Part shown: piece after piece, positions 37,179 to 47,859 of the stretch
How the letters are laid out: each line of letters opens with the position of its first letter
Position numbering within the stretch: the stretch's first letter is position 1
Assembly: GCF_015209595.1 (NCBI RefSeq)
Contig: NZ_JADEYS010000026.1
Location: 1 to 61,685 of the forward strand
DNA: 61,685 bases
Reading direction: 5' to 3'
Source of the DNA: Pontibacterium sinense
Lineage (GTDB): Bacteria > Pseudomonadota > Gammaproteobacteria > Pseudomonadales > Balneatricaceae
Position numbers and translations under genes: made by a program
The notes under the pieces: generated by a model
Database searches by the model: none
What the model saw: the letters and a program-made list of their open reading frames with translations, nothing else
What the model was told of the DNA's origin: nothing

Positions 37179-37341
37179 GGCCATCACTCCTTAATAGTTC
37201 GTGATTCTAGATTCGCACCGGTAACCGCCACAGCACAGTACTGAAAGCGATATGTTGAGCCTGACCCGCTGATGCAGGCCCAACTGGTGTGCTATCCAAA
37301 GTAACCGCATGGTGTAAATAAAATTCCGCGCTTTTGTTCGA

Positions 37342-37368
37342 AGATGTAGGCAGATGTATCAAGATGTA
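37342..37368. promoter_or_regulatory. Three AGATGTA heptads at 10-bp period upstream of qhpA2
   Basis: AGATGTA occurs at 37342, 37352 and 37362 on the + strand. They lie 165-190 bp upstream of qhpA2 and about 150 bp upstream of the response regulator gene. The same pattern lies ahead of qhpF and the second porin. No sigma54 element is evident for qhpA2. The rest of 37188-37521 shows no gene; a single TATGTAAC lies near 37489. Confidence 0.65.
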
Positions 37369-37521
37369 ACAGGCAATCAAAATTGTAAAATAAGCCATTG
37401 TTTTGTTTGATATTCTGGAAACCACGGAGTAAATATAAGTACTGATAGCGGGCATCTTAGACAGAAATCGGGTGTTTCGCTCAGGTTTATGTAACGCTTA
37501 TTCAATTTTGGATCAGTCACT

Positions 37522-38253
37522 ATGGTTCCAGACAGCCCAACCAACGCCCACATCTTAATTGTTGAAGATGACTTTGCCTCCCGCTCCCTCCTTGTCAGCT
37601 ACTTTGAACGTGAGGGTTACCGGATCAGTGAGACAGAACAAGCTGACGACCTCGTCAAACGGGTAGAAGACGACAATGTAGATCTGGTGTTGCTGGATAT
37701 TAATCTACCCGGTAAAGACGGTCTGACGCTGACACGGGAGCTGCGGGCTGCGTCTCGCGTGGGCATTATTCTGGTCACCAGTAAGGGCGATGAAATTGAC
37801 CGCATCGTGGGATTAGAGCTGGGTGCTGACGATTACGTCACAAAACCCTTCAATCCACGTGAGCTGTTGGTGCGCGCAAAGAATTTGCTGTGGCGTGTAC
37901 GCAGTCAGGATAAAGACCCACGGGAAAATGCCCGCCAGGTCGCAGTATGGAACTTCGAAGGCTGGTCACTGGATGGCAGCAAACGTCTGCTGACAGCATC
38001 TGATGAAACCAGTGAACGTTTGCCTGAAGGCGAGTTTAAGCTACTCCATGCATTGATCGCCCACCCTGGACAGGTCTTGTCACGGGATCAACTGATGGAT
38101 GCTATACACGACCGTGAATGGACACCCAATGACCGCTCGGTTGATGTCCTGGTCGGCCGCTTGCGAAGAAAGCTACGTGATAACCCCGCCGACCCGCACT
38201 TTATACTCACCGCCCATGGGGCGGGTTATATGTTTGCCGGTGAGCTGGAGTAA
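37522..38253 (+). CDS. OmpR/PhoB-type response regulator
   Basis: A 243-residue regulator. The receiver has the acidic pair in IVEDDFASR, phospho-Asp in LVLLDINLPGKDG, the Thr/Ser in LVTSKG and Lys in VTKPFNP. The C-terminal winged helix ends VDVLVGRLRRKLRDNPADPHFILTAHGAGYMF. It lies 6 bp before the giant hybrid kinase, its probable partner. It is divergent from qhpA2, and direct repeats suited to OmpR-type binding lie between. It probably controls amine dehydrogenase copy 2 and possibly qhpFEG and the second porin. Confidence 0.92.
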   Translation: MVPDSPTNAHILIVEDDFASRSLLVSYFEREGYRISETEQADDLVKRVEDDNVDLVLLDINLPGKDGLTLTRELRAASRVGIILVTSKGDEIDRIVGLELGADDYVTKPFNPRELLVRAKNLLWRVRSQDKDPRENARQVAVWNFEGWSLDGSKRLLTASDETSERLPEGEFKLLHALIAHPGQVLSRDQLMDAIHDREWTPNDRSVDVLVGRLRRKLRDNPADPHFILTAHGAGYMFAGELE

Positions 38254-38259
38254 CTTTTG

Positions 38260-41200
38260 ATGTCGACCCTGCCCGGCTACCGCATTACCAAGCATCTACA
38301 TAAAGGCCGGCGCAGTAACGTCAGTCGAGCAATTCGTACGCAAGATGACACCTCGGTGGTGATCAAACAGCTGAATGCCTCGCAGGCAACGGGTGAAGAG
38401 ATCGGCCTGTTCCAGCATGAGTATGAGCTGCTCTCTACGCTGGATATTCCTGGCGTCATACGACCCCTGACACAAATTCATACCGAGCAGAGTATCGCGA
38501 CCGTTTTTGATGATCTCGGTGGCAGTTCGTTGCGTCAGGCACTTAACCGTGGTGACCACCCTTGGTATGGCTGGTTACCATTCGCGGTCAGCCTGGCAGA
38601 ACTGATCGGCCGCATCCACAAAGCCCAGATTATTCATAAGCAGATCTCACCGGACAATATCATTATCGATGAAGCAGATCCGGCGAACGGGCTGCAGATC
38701 ATCGACTTCACGCAGGCAACCCATCTTCAGCGCGAACAGGCCACCTGGAACTACAACCAGCTAGCGGAAGACACCCTGCCCTACATCGCGCCCGAGCAGA
38801 CAGGACGCATCAACCGCGCCATCGACTACCGCACGGATTTTTATGGCTTAGGTGTCACCCTCTATGAATTAATGACGGGCCGACCGCCTTTTCGTGATGA
38901 AGACCGTATGGCACTCGTGCACAGTCATATAGCCAAACAACCTGATCCACCGCATCTGATCAATCGCGAGTTACCCGAAGTGGTCTCTCAGATCATCATA
39001 AAGTTACTGGCAAAGGATGCGTCCGAACGATACCAATCGATCTTTGGATTGATTCAGGACCTGAAAACCTGCGAAGAGGAGTGGCAGCGGAATAAGCGAA
39101 TCGAAAGCTTTAGCATCGCTTCAGAAGATCGCTCAGAACGCTTCGAAATACCCCAACGACTCTATGGCCGCGCCGACATCATAAAACGGTTGCTGAGCAG
39201 TTATGACCGCACAACCCGCGGGCACCAGTCGCTGGTCATGATTTCGGGATATGCTGGCATCGGCAAATCCAGCCTCGTGCATGAGATCCGTCAGTATGTG
39301 AATGCCAAAGGCGGTAGCTTTGTCAGTGGCAAGTTCGATCAGTTTCGCCGCAACAGGCCCTATGCAGCGATCACCTTCGCCCTGCAAAGCCTGATCCGTC
39401 AGCTACTGACAGAATCGGAAAACAGCATTGCTCTGTGGCGTGCAAAGCTACTGGAAGCACTTGGCGACAACGCACAGGTGTTTATCCGTCTGATTCCTGA
39501 GCTGGAGTTGATTGTCGGAAAGCAACCCAACGCACCTAAGCTGGCGCTGACAGAGGAACAAAACCGCTTCTCCCGCTTATTTATGCGTCTGATTCAGACG
39601 CTGGCATCAGGAGAACGTCCATTAGTCCTGTTTCTGGACGATCTTCACTGGGCAGATCTGGCATCGATAAGCCTGATCGAAACTATCGCACAACAGCAGT
39701 TATCACACTTGATGTTGGTGGGCAGTTTTCGAGACCAGGAGGTAAAATCCACCCATGCGCTTGCCACGGCACTCCAGCGTATCCGCAACGCCCGGACGGA
39801 GCTCACAGAATACCGCTTAGAACCTCTGACACTGTCGCAAGTGAATCAACTGATCGCAGATACGCTGCAATACAACCCGGATCGTTGTGCGTCTCTCGCG
39901 CGAATCAGTATTGAAAAAACGCAGGGTAATCCGTTTTTCCTCAACCAGTTCCTCACCACCCTCTATGAAGAGGGCCTGATCAGCTTTAATCGCGGGCACT
40001 GGGTCTGGAATGAAGAGAGTATTCGCCAACAGGAGATGACAGATAACGTTGTTGATCTGATGGTCAACAAGATTCAGAAGTTGTCTCCGAACACACAAAA
40101 AATGTTACAGCTTGCCTCCTGTCTGGGTAGCCCATTCAGTCTGCGTATTTTATCCATCGTACACCAACGTTCACCGCAAGAGACCGCCGCAGATCTGTGG
40201 CAAGCGATGGCTGAGCGGCTGATCTTGCCACTCGATAACTACCACCTGCCCCGCCAGCCAAGTGCTGACAGCACCCGGTATCGATTTATTCATGACCGCG
40301 TACAACAAGCTGCCTACAGCCTGATATCAGATGCCGCGCGTTTACCGGTACATCTTAAGATTGGTCAGCTGGCGTTGGATAATTTCGATTCAGAGGAGTT
40401 CGAGAGCCGGATTTTTGAGGTAACAAACCATCTCAACATCGCACGTGACCTGCTCAAGGAAACAGACGAACGCTTAAACCTGGCGGAGCTGAACTTAAAA
40501 GCGGGTATTGGCGCACGTGATGCAGCCGCTTTTGAAACAGCCTATGACTATTTCAATACAGGATTAGAACTACTGCCCTCCAACCGATGGCAAGACCATT
40601 ACGATTTGACCTTGTTGTTGCATACCAACGCGGCTGAAACGGCTTATATCCGTAATGACTTTGAACAGCTACAACGGCTCATTGAGCACGTTCTGACCAA
40701 TGCACAGAGTCTGCTGGAAAAAGTACGGATGTACGAAATCCTGATTCAGGCGCACATCTCCCGCAATGCTTTCGACTCGGCATTGGATACAGCACTGAAG
40801 GTATTGGATCTGCTGGGGATTACAATTCCAAAGCACCCGAGCAATACCTATAGCTGGGCCAACAAGTTAAAGACTCAGTGGATGCTGAAGCAAACTCCGC
40901 CAGAATCTGTGCTTAAGATGCCCGCAATGACATCGGATGCCGTCCTCGCCGCCCTGCCAATCATGGCCAGTATGTTTGGTGCGGTTAAATTCTCCAGTTC
41001 CGAGCTGCGCCCGCTGATTATGGCGAAGCAGGTTGAACTGACGCTGAAACACGGTTTAGGCCCGTCTTCAGCACTGGCATTCGCCGGTTACGGTGGCGTA
41101 TTGTGCGGGCGATACAATGCCATTGTTCAGGGATATCGTCTGGGAAAAACGGCACTGGCCATTGACGAACGCCTGCCTTCCCGGCTCACGCACCATAAAA

Positions 41201-44200
41201 CCTTATCGTTGTTTAATAGCTATATCCGCCACTGGAAGGAGCCTCTGAGCAATACACTTGAGTCCTTACAGAAAGGCTATCATCTCGCACTGGATTGTGG
41301 GGACGTAGAATGGGGCACCTATTGTATTGCGGCATACATCCAGTATGCGTTTACGCTTATCAAAGATATGGAAGGCATTCAGCCTCAGCTGGAGCAGTAC
41401 ATGCTTCGCATGCAGGCAACCGGGCAAAAACAATCTGAACAATATTCTAGATTAGCCCTACAAAGCATTGATAATATTAGAGGTATTAGCGATTCTCCAA
41501 CGCGTCTGGATGGCCGCTACTACTCTGAGGACAGTGCCCTTTCAGACTACAAAGAGAACAACCATCGTACGGCTATCTGCCTGCAACACATGTATAAAGC
41601 ACTGCTCTTTTACATGTTCGGCGAGTACGACCAGGCCGCATTTCATGGCCGACAGGGTGAAAGTTACATCTCGTCCATTCACGGCACGTATGCTCAACCG
41701 TGGCTGCACTATATCAGCGCGATGGCCCAGCTGGCGTTGATTCCCAACACGAATCTCTTGCACCAGCCGGTACGTCTACGCCATATAAAACGAATCCAGA
41801 AGATGACTCAGGGCTGGGCGAAGCACTGCCCAACCAACCATCTTCACCACTACAAACTGCTGACGGCCGAACTGGCGCGCGTGCAGAAACGTTATACCAC
41901 TGCGATGGATCTGTTCGATGAAGCGATCGCTGCCTGCCGCGAAAGTGAAATCATGCTGGATCTGGCGCAGGCCCATGAGCTAGCAGCCCGCTTATATCTC
42001 GACTGGAATAAACCCAAGATAGCGGGTTCGTACTTGAATGACTCCGTGAAACTCTATCAGTCGATGGGCGCAAACGCGAAAGTAGAACAGATGTTTCGGG
42101 TTTACAGTGAGCTACTGGATCCTCGCGAAACACCGAACACCAACGGCCGAACAATTATTGGCGATAATCATGCCCCGTCAGTATTAAGCAATCAGGCCAT
42201 TGATATTGCGTCGGTCATCAAAGCATCCCACGTGATTGCAGACGAAATCGTCCTGGAAAAGCTGCTGGGTCGATTGATGACACTGGCACAAGAGAATGCA
42301 GGCGCGCAGCGCGCTATTCTCGCACTTAAACGTGGCCCTGCATTATATATCGAAGCCGAGGCGGGTCTGGATCGCGATCCGACATTCTTCAGCAGCATGG
42401 CCGTTGAGGATGGCAGCGATAAGTTACCGGTTAATGTTGTGCACTATGTTGCCCGCACCAAAGAAACGGTGGTACTGGGTAACGCTCTGGAGCACGAAAT
42501 GTTTATGCACGACAGCTATATTCGTACGCATAATCCACGCTCCCTGTTGTGCATGCCAATCTTGTACCACGGTGATCTGACAGCAGTACTGTATCTGGAG
42601 AACAATGAGAGTTCAGACGTATTTACACGCGAACGTCTGGAAACCCTACAGATTTTGTCCGCTCAAGCGGCAATCTCCATAGAAAACGCCAAACTTTACT
42701 CGAGCCTTGAACAATCAGAAGTGGAATTCCGGTCCCTCTTCGAAAACGCCGTAGAGGGTATTTTCCGAGCATCTTCTGACGGCTCTTTTCTTTCAGCAAA
42801 CCCGGCACTGGCGCACATTCTGGGCTACGAATCACCCCAGGCATTTTTGGATACGATTACCGATGTCGCGAGCCAGTGCTTCGAAAACCAGGATGCGCTG
42901 GATCAGTTCATGGTTCGGCTATCCAGCGAGAATCAGGTGCAGAGCTTCGAAACCCGCTGGCTAAATGCTTGCCAACAGCCACTGGATGTCTCCATCTCAG
43001 CCCGGCGAGTACTGGACGATAAGCAGCAAGTACTCTATTACGAGGGCTCGCTCACCGACATTAGCGAACGTAAAAGCCGGGAAGTAGCTGAGCATGAGCG
43101 CCTCGCTGCTGTGGTCGCACGAGAAAAAGCGGAAGCCGCAAGTGATGCTAAATCACAATTCCTCGCCACCATGAGTCATGAAATACGCACACCGATGAAC
43201 GGTATTTTGGGTATGGCGCAACTCCTGCAGCGGGGAGACCTGAGTGCCGAACAAGTACATCAGGTTAAAGCCATCTACAACTCTGGCCAGTCGTTGCTAT
43301 CCATCCTTAACGATGTCCTCGATTTCACCAAGGTGGAAGCCGGACAGGTTGATCTGGAACATCGAGACTTCTCGTTACAGCAGTTATTGGAGGAACTTCA
43401 GGCCATATTGCGCCCCACTGCTGATGAAAAATCGTTGGACCTGATTGTTCGATATGATCACGATCTGCCCGAATGGGTAAACGGAGATCGCCGTGTCATT
43501 AATCAGGTTTTGATGAACCTTTGCGGGAACGCACTGAAGTTCACTCAGCAAGGCTTGGTCGCAATCCGCATCAAGCTACTACACAAAGATACGCCGCAAT
43601 TTCAGGTACGTTTTGAGGTAGAAGACAGCGGTATCGGTATTCCGGTTGAAGCCCATGAAAAGATCTTCCAGCACTTTAGTCAGGCGGATAGCTCCATTAC
43701 CCGTCGATTCGGTGGTACCGGCCTTGGGTTATCGATCTGTAAACGACTGGTTGAAGCACAACAAGGTCAAATTGGCTGTAACAGCACCCCTGAAAAAGGC
43801 AGCCTGTTCTGGTTTGAGATTCCACTTAAGGCTGCGACTGAGACCCATCCTGCCCCAACACACGCGGTTGATATTGGCATTCAGGCGCCCCTGAATATTC
43901 TGTTGGTGGAAGATACTGAAATCAATCAGCAAGTCACCGCAGGTTTGCTGGAGAGTGACGGACACACGGTTACAATTGCCGACGATGGATTCACCGCCCT
44001 ATCGCTACATAGCGATAATGACTACGATCTGATCCTGATGGACATCCATCTACCTGATATGGATGGTATGGAGACGACCCGGCGCATGCGTCAGCATCCA
44101 AATGCAAACAAAGCGGCCGCTAAGATTATTGCATTTACTGCGTCAGTAACGGATGCAGAGATCCAGTATTACTATGCTGCGGGTGTGAATGCCGTCCTTT

Positions 44201-44634
44201 CCAAGCCTCTGCAATTTGCTGAACTAAAACAACTGCTAGCAGAACAAACACCGATGAATCCAAAAACCATGACGGATCACAGCAGCCATACACGGTTAAA
44301 TCTAGCCCTGTTACAACAACATCGTGAAATGCTGGGTGACGAACAGCTTAGCGTGTTGCTTCAGCGTTTTGTGCAGCAATCAGACGAGCTCTTCCAACAG
44401 TTACAAACTTCGTCACAAAGTAGCGAATGGCATAACGTGCAGCAACTCGCACACAAACTGGCAGGCGCCAGCTCCAACTTTGGCCTCGATGAGCTGAGCC
44501 TCTTATGTAAAGGAATTGAAACAGGTGATACGCATAATCATGAATCTGTAAGAAAACAGGTAGAACACGCGTATCACATTTATTTGCAAAGCCTCGAAGA
44601 TCTACGCGGCTTTCGAGTCGTTCAAAGCGAATAG
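38260..44634 (+). CDS. Giant hybrid: protein kinase-like/AAA/GAF/PAS/histidine kinase/REC/Hpt
   Basis: A 2124-residue sensor. Residues 1-270 resemble a Ser/Thr kinase, but the catalytic loop reads IHKQISPDN (no HRD Asp) and DFG is DFT, so it may be inactive. An AAA-type ATPase follows with GYAGIGKSS (about residue 330) and FLDDLHWAD, then a long helical TPR-like region (730-1300). GAF (1317-1473), PAS (1487-1603), HisKA with phospho-His in [11 protein letters not shown] (about 1639), HATPase (1740-1857), receiver with Asp in [11 protein letters not shown] (about 1927) and C-terminal Hpt (AHKLAGASS, about 2064) complete it. It is probably cytosolic; no transmembrane segment is evident. The phosphorelay likely ends in the adjacent OmpR-type regulator. 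Confidence 0.9.
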   Translation: MSTLPGYRITKHLHKGRRSNVSRAIRTQDDTSVVIKQLNASQATGEEIGLFQHEYELLSTLDIPGVIRPLTQIHTEQSIATVFDDLGGSSLRQALNRGDHPWYGWLPFAVSLAELIGRIHKAQIIHKQISPDNIIIDEADPANGLQIIDFTQATHLQREQATWNYNQLAEDTLPYIAPEQTGRINRAIDYRTDFYGLGVTLYELMTGRPPFRDEDRMALVHSHIAKQPDPPHLINRELPEVVSQIIIKLLAKDASERYQSIFGLIQDLKTCEEEWQRNKRIESFSIASEDRSERFEIPQRLYGRADIIKRLLSSYDRTTRGHQSLVMISGYAGIGKSSLVHEIRQYVNAKGGSFVSGKFDQFRRNRPYAAITFALQSLIRQLLTESENSIALWRAKLLEALGDNAQVFIRLIPELELIVGKQPNAPKLALTEEQNRFSRLFMRLIQTLASGERPLVLFLDDLHWADLASISLIETIAQQQLSHLMLVGSFRDQEVKSTHALATALQRIRNARTELTEYRLEPLTLSQVNQLIADTLQYNPDRCASLARISIEKTQGNPFFLNQFLTTLYEEGLISFNRGHWVWNEESIRQQEMTDNVVDLMVNKIQKLSPNTQKMLQLASCLGSPFSLRILSIVHQRSPQETAADLWQAMAERLILPLDNYHLPRQPSADSTRYRFIHDRVQQAAYSLISDAARLPVHLKIGQLALDNFDSEEFESRIFEVTNHLNIARDLLKETDERLNLAELNLKAGIGARDAAAFETAYDYFNTGLELLPSNRWQDHYDLTLLLHTNAAETAYIRNDFEQLQRLIEHVLTNAQSLLEKVRMYEILIQAHISRNAFDSALDTALKVLDLLGITIPKHPSNTYSWANKLKTQWMLKQTPPESVLKMPAMTSDAVLAALPIMASMFGAVKFSSSELRPLIMAKQVELTLKHGLGPSSALAFAGYGGVLCGRYNAIVQGYRLGKTALAIDERLPSRLTHHKTLSLFNSYIRHWKEPLSNTLESLQKGYHLALDCGDVEWGTYCIAAYIQYAFTLIKDMEGIQPQLEQYMLRMQATGQKQSEQYSRLALQSIDNIRGISDSPTRLDGRYYSEDSALSDYKENNHRTAICLQHMYKALLFYMFGEYDQAAFHGRQGESYISSIHGTYAQPWLHYISAMAQLALIPNTNLLHQPVRLRHIKRIQKMTQGWAKHCPTNHLHHYKLLTAELARVQKRYTTAMDLFDEAIAACRESEIMLDLAQAHELAARLYLDWNKPKIAGSYLNDSVKLYQSMGANAKVEQMFRVYSELLDPRETPNTNGRTIIGDNHAPSVLSNQAIDIASVIKASHVIADEIVLEKLLGRLMTLAQENAGAQRAILALKRGPALYIEAEAGLDRDPTFFSSMAVEDGSDKLPVNVVHYVARTKETVVLGNALEHEMFMHDSYIRTHNPRSLLCMPILYHGDLTAVLYLENNESSDVFTRERLETLQILSAQAAISIENAKLYSSLEQSEVEFRSLFENAVEGIFRASSDGSFLSANPALAHILGYESPQAFLDTITDVASQCFENQDALDQFMVRLSSENQVQSFETRWLNACQQPLDVSISARRVLDDKQQVLYYEGSLTDISERKSREVAEHERLAAVVAREKAEAASDAKSQFLATMSHEIRTPMNGILGMAQLLQRGDLSAEQVHQVKAIYNSGQSLLSILNDVLDFTKVEAGQVDLEHRDFSLQQLLEELQAILRPTADEKSLDLIVRYDHDLPEWVNGDRRVINQVLMNLCGNALKFTQQGLVAIRIKLLHKDTPQFQVRFEVEDSGIGIPVEAHEKIFQHFSQADSSITRRFGGTGLGLSICKRLVEAQQGQIGCNSTPEKGSLFWFEIPLKAATETHPAPTHAVDIGIQAPLNILLVEDTEINQQVTAGLLESDGHTVTIADDGFTALSLHSDNDYDLILMDIHLPDMDGMETTRRMRQHPNANKAAAKIIAFTASVTDAEIQYYYAAGVNAVLSKPLQFAELKQLLAEQTPMNPKTMTDHSSHTRLNLALLQQHREMLGDEQLSVLLQRFVQQSDELFQQLQTSSQSSEWHNVQQLAHKLAGASSNFGLDELSLLCKGIETGDTHNHESVRKQVEHAYHIYLQSLEDLRGFRVVQSE

Positions 44635-45050
44635 ACCGCTTTTGTAAACCAAATCATCCATAGGTGTATCAATTAACTTGCATGATTTTCATCCAGTTAA
44701 CAACCTCGCTCTAGCCCCCGTTATGCCTGCTATCAAGCGGCTTCAGAGCAATACATTAAATTGAATTGAGTTTGTTTCGGACAATTCAGTATTCACAGCC
44801 CTTCCTTTAATCTGTTGAATTAAAAGACATTTCATAAACACACATAAATTTGAGGTCATGCGTTTATCTATGCGCAAGCTGCTGTAACTGAATATTGATC
44901 CGCTCCCAACCGCTTTGGCATCACTAGACTAATAATGACGAGATAAATAACCGCAGAACACTAGTCTTTATCAAGCTACATTCTGTATTTTCACACTCCA
45001 ATTGAACTGTAAATGCGACGTTACACAGCGGCTGGGTTCGGGAGGACTTT
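44635..45050. other. Intergenic region without recognised features
   Basis: A 416-bp AT-rich stretch between the hybrid kinase and a small secreted protein. I see no GEMM core, tRNA or gene. It must hold the promoter of the gene at 45051, but no convincing -35/-10 pair stands out. Confidence 0.5.
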
Positions 45051-45356
45051 ATGAAACGTTCAATATCTATGTGGAGAATATTGACGTTAACACTGATTAC
45101 AGTGCTTAGCAGCACACAGTCTTATGCCCTATCTATTCAGCCAGAACGACCATACTACGGGCCCTTCAGCGTGATATCTCAGTTATCCGTACAGAATGAG
45201 TTTCAACTACCATCGGACACGCCTACCGACGTAGATATTAAACCAGCCCATGACGAACTTAACGCCGAACAACGAGACGCACAGAAATCACGTAAGGCCT
45301 TAGATATGAGGGATTTTTATCTGAAGCTTCTTATATTGAAAGGACGCGGAAACTGA
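45051..45356 (+). CDS. Small secreted protein
   Basis: A 101-residue protein with a signal peptide ending QSYA (about residue 25). The mature chain is about 76 residues and ends KALDMRDFYLKLLILKGRGN. GGGAGGA precedes the ATG. No family is recognised. Its size, signal and the C-terminal FY-x2-LL motif recall the riboswitch-controlled protein at 31376. It lies 160 bp upstream of the Flp-type fusion and may be cotranscribed. Confidence 0.65.
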   Translation: MKRSISMWRILTLTLITVLSSTQSYALSIQPERPYYGPFSVISQLSVQNEFQLPSDTPTDVDIKPAHDELNAEQRDAQKSRKALDMRDFYLKLLILKGRGN

Positions 45357-45514
45357 CATGACCGTGTCATCCATAAAAAATGTAAAGCGTGCTTAACGGA
45401 TGAAAACTACTCAAGCCCGTTTGTTCGCGATGCCGACATCGCTTCACTAAACTGAATATACACTGAACACCCGCCCTGACACGTACAACCCCATTTTTAG
45501 AAGGTGGATCAGGT

Positions 45515-46702
45515 ATGAATACCTTGCGGAGAAAACAAAAAGGTTTAGCAACCATTGAATATGCGCTTGCCGGCGTACTGGTTGCAGCCGTTGTCGTCGT
45601 TAGTTTCCAATCCCTCGGAAATACGGTTACAGGCAATATTGATAATCTTTCGATTGCAATGAACAGCGGTGCCCCGATCACTCCTAATGGAGGTGGCGGC
45701 GATACATCGACAACTACGAGCTCGTCTACTAGTTCAAGCAGCAGCTCGCCAGATAGCGGTGACAGCAGTTCAGGCAACTCCAGTGATACAGCATCCAACA
45801 ATGCTGGCGGCAGCACAGGTGACACTGGAGGGTTCTCAGGCGGCAGCGACGGATCAACAAATAGCTCTGGTGGGTCCGCAGATGGTAATGGTAGCTCTAC
45901 AAATGGCACCGGCGGGTTCGCAGGGGGTAACGGTGGCTCTACAAGCGGTACCGGTGGGTCCGCAGGTGGTAACGGCGGCTCTACAAGCGGCACCGGCGGG
46001 TTCGCGGGGGGTAATGGTGGTTCTACAAACGGCACCGGCGGGTTCACAGATGGTAATGGTGGCTCTACAAGCGGTACCGGTACCGGCGGGTTCGCAGATG
46101 GTAACGGTGGCTCTACAAGCGGTACCGGTGGGTCCGCAGGTGGTAACGGTGGCTCTACAAGCGGTACCGTTGGGTCCGCAGGTGGTAACGGTGGCTCTAC
46201 AAGCGGTACTGGCGGGTTCGCAGATGGTAACGGTGGTTCCACAAACGGTACCGGCGGGTTCGCAGACGGTAATGGAGCTTCTACAAGCGGCACCAGCGGG
46301 TTTGCGGGGGGTAACGGTGGCTCCGCAAGTGATACAGGCGGCGTCACAGGTGGCAATAGTGGCGGTATAGCAAGCACCGGCGATTTGGGTTCTACCGCAG
46401 CGGGTATTGAAGGCGAAAGTGGCTCCAGTAATGTTTCCGCCAAGAGCCCTTTAGCTGACTCCAATTCCAATGCAGCGGCTTCATCGGGTAGCGCTTTGTC
46501 TTTGGCCTCCAATAGTTCGGGCTCTACAACGCACAAGGCCGCTAAATCAGCGTCTCTGGGGCCTGACTCAGAAGGAGAGTTGGGTACGACGTTCTGGCTC
46601 CTATTATTTGGACTATTCCCGTTTTTTTGGTGGATTCTATCCAAACTCATTCGTAACGATGATCGACAACAACCACGTAGCCGACGTCATATTGCAGCTT
46701 AG
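45515..46702 (+). CDS. Flp-type prepilin head fused to Gly/Ser/Thr repeat domain and C-terminal anchor
   Basis: A 395-residue protein of unusual design. The N-terminus QKGLATIEYALAGVLV is a class III (Flp/Tad) prepilin signal with cleavage after Gly and Glu5 in place, giving a 50-60 residue pilin-like helix. Residues 58-290 are Gly/Ser/Thr/Asn-rich, with about eleven 14-residue units of the GGNGGSTSGTGGFA type. The C-terminus has a hydrophobic segment (TFWLLLFGLFPFFWWILSKLI) and a basic tail (RSRRHIAA), like a sorting or stop-transfer signal. Normal Flp pilins are about 60-80 residues. No tad machinery is in the window. An ORF antisense to the repeats is a shadow. A terminator follows. Confidence 0.8.
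   Translation: MNTLRRKQKGLATIEYALAGVLVAAVVVVSFQSLGNTVTGNIDNLSIAMNSGAPITPNGGGGDTSTTTSSSTSSSSSSPDSGDSSSGNSSDTASNNAGGSTGDTGGFSGGSDGSTNSSGGSADGNGSSTNGTGGFAGGNGGSTSGTGGSAGGNGGSTSGTGGFAGGNGGSTNGTGGFTDGNGGSTSGTGTGGFADGNGGSTSGTGGSAGGNGGSTSGTVGSAGGNGGSTSGTGGFADGNGGSTNGTGGFADGNGASTSGTSGFAGGNGGSASDTGGVTGGNSGGIASTGDLGSTAAGIEGESGSSNVSAKSPLADSNSNAAASSGSALSLASNSSGSTTHKAAKSASLGPDSEGELGTTFWLLLFGLFPFFWWILSKLIRNDDRQQPRSRRHIAA
45881..46345. repeat. 42-bp tandem repeats inside the Flp-type fusion gene
   Basis: About eleven imperfect copies of a 42-bp unit coding for 14 residues (GGNGGSTSGTGGSA/FA). One copy has two extra residues (GT). Copies differ mostly by single bases, as expected for recombination-driven length change. 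Confidence 0.85.
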
Positions 46703-46738
46703 ACTTGTATTCAGTCCCCAGCTGATAAAAACTTCTTG

Positions 46739-46775
46739 AACCTCTGTTCGAAACGCCTCCGAACAGAGGTTTTCC
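46739..46775 (+). terminator. Terminator after the Flp-type fusion
   Basis: AACCTCTGTTCG (46739-46750) pairs perfectly with CGAACAGAGGTT (46760-46771), followed by TTCCCGTTT. Confidence 0.7.
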
Positions 46776-46801
46776 CGTTTAATTGGACAGAGAATTCATT
46801 G

Positions 46802-47728
46802 ATGAAGCGCTTCTTCAGTATATTGTTTGCCACACTAATCGCCCTCCATGCGCATGCTGATTTGGAGTGGATATCCCCACTGAGCACCGACCATCCTAAT
46901 GTTGGTAAAGTTTACGATTTACGGACACAAGAAGCCGTTGAACCTCAATCATTACTGGCTGCATTGAAGAATCATGATGTTATCTTAATCGGTGAAAAGC
47001 ATGACAACCCTGATCACCATCGCCTGGAACAGATCATATTGGGGACATTAATAAATGCTTCTGACAAACCTTCGGTCATTCTTGAAATGCTTGATGAGAG
47101 CCAATCTAATGCCACAACCATAATCCAGGCTTCGGATTCTGACGACGAGCTTAAAAAAACACTTAACTGGAACGAAAAAGGTTGGCCTTGGGAGTACTAT
47201 GGACCTATCGTTCGCCAAATCCTCTCTGAAGACGCAACGCTCTTAGTGGGTAACATATCGCGCAGCAAAGTTAGAAGCATCTACAAAGACGGCACAGAAG
47301 CTTTAATCACTGATTCGCGGTTTAAGACAGTGCTTGAAATGAGCAATACAATCCGATCATCTCTTCTGGACGAAATTTACGAGCAGCACTGTGAAATGAT
47401 GCCCCGAGAGCGTTTATCACCCATGGTAAATATCCAATTGGCACGAGATGCATATATGGCTGCAGCAATTGATGGCGTGAAATCGTCACAGACGATCCTC
47501 ATTGCGGGTGGGTACCATGTCCGCAAAGATACGGCCGTTCCGCTGCATCTGCGTCTGAGAAAAAGTAACAAACACCCCTTGGTAATCATGTTGCAAGAAG
47601 TTGATCCAACGTTACAAAACAATCAAGATACTCTCCGGGAGATGCAACGTCAGGCTGACTATGTTTGGTTTACTCCTCGCTTCACTGATCGTGACTACTG
47701 CAAAGACCTCAAAACAAGTCAGAAATAA
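46802..47728 (+). CDS. ChaN-family haem-uptake-like protein
   Basis: A 308-residue protein with a signal peptide (FFSILFATLIALHAHA, about residues 3-18) but no lipobox Cys. It has VILIGEKHDNPDHHRLEQ, SVILEMLDESQ, WPWEYYGPIV and ILIAGGYHVRKDTAVPLHL, the pattern of ChaN-like proteins (haem-binding, iron regulated). The ATG at 46802 gives the signal sequence. It lies after a terminator, so probably is a separate unit. Confidence 0.82.
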   Translation: MKRFFSILFATLIALHAHADLEWISPLSTDHPNVGKVYDLRTQEAVEPQSLLAALKNHDVILIGEKHDNPDHHRLEQIILGTLINASDKPSVILEMLDESQSNATTIIQASDSDDELKKTLNWNEKGWPWEYYGPIVRQILSEDATLLVGNISRSKVRSIYKDGTEALITDSRFKTVLEMSNTIRSSLLDEIYEQHCEMMPRERLSPMVNIQLARDAYMAAAIDGVKSSQTILIAGGYHVRKDTAVPLHLRLRKSNKHPLVIMLQEVDPTLQNNQDTLREMQRQADYVWFTPRFTDRDYCKDLKTSQK

Positions 47729-47859
47729 ATATCCGTTACAGAGTGCTTTATTTTGGCTGGCCGAACAAATGCTTTTAAACATAGAAATATCAGACCAAGA
47801 CAACAAATTACGAAATACTTCGTATTGCCCTGATACTACTTTAGGTCCTTAATTAACCT

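Noticed and set aside
37196-37240. A possible sigma54 promoter upstream of qhpA2
   Set aside because: TGGC and GTGC occur on the minus strand but the spacing is off by one base and the flanking bases do not match.
45881-46345. CRISPR-like array
   Set aside because: The 42-bp units are contiguous coding repeats without unique spacers.
45669-46370. A 233-residue ORF in another frame of the same repeats
   Set aside because: A low-complexity frame shadow; the main frame has a prepilin signal, ribosome site and terminator.
45367-46650. A 427-residue Pro-rich ORF on the minus strand
   Set aside because: It is the complement of the Gly/Ser/Thr repeats of the Flp-type fusion; it lacks a ribosome site and crosses the fusion start.
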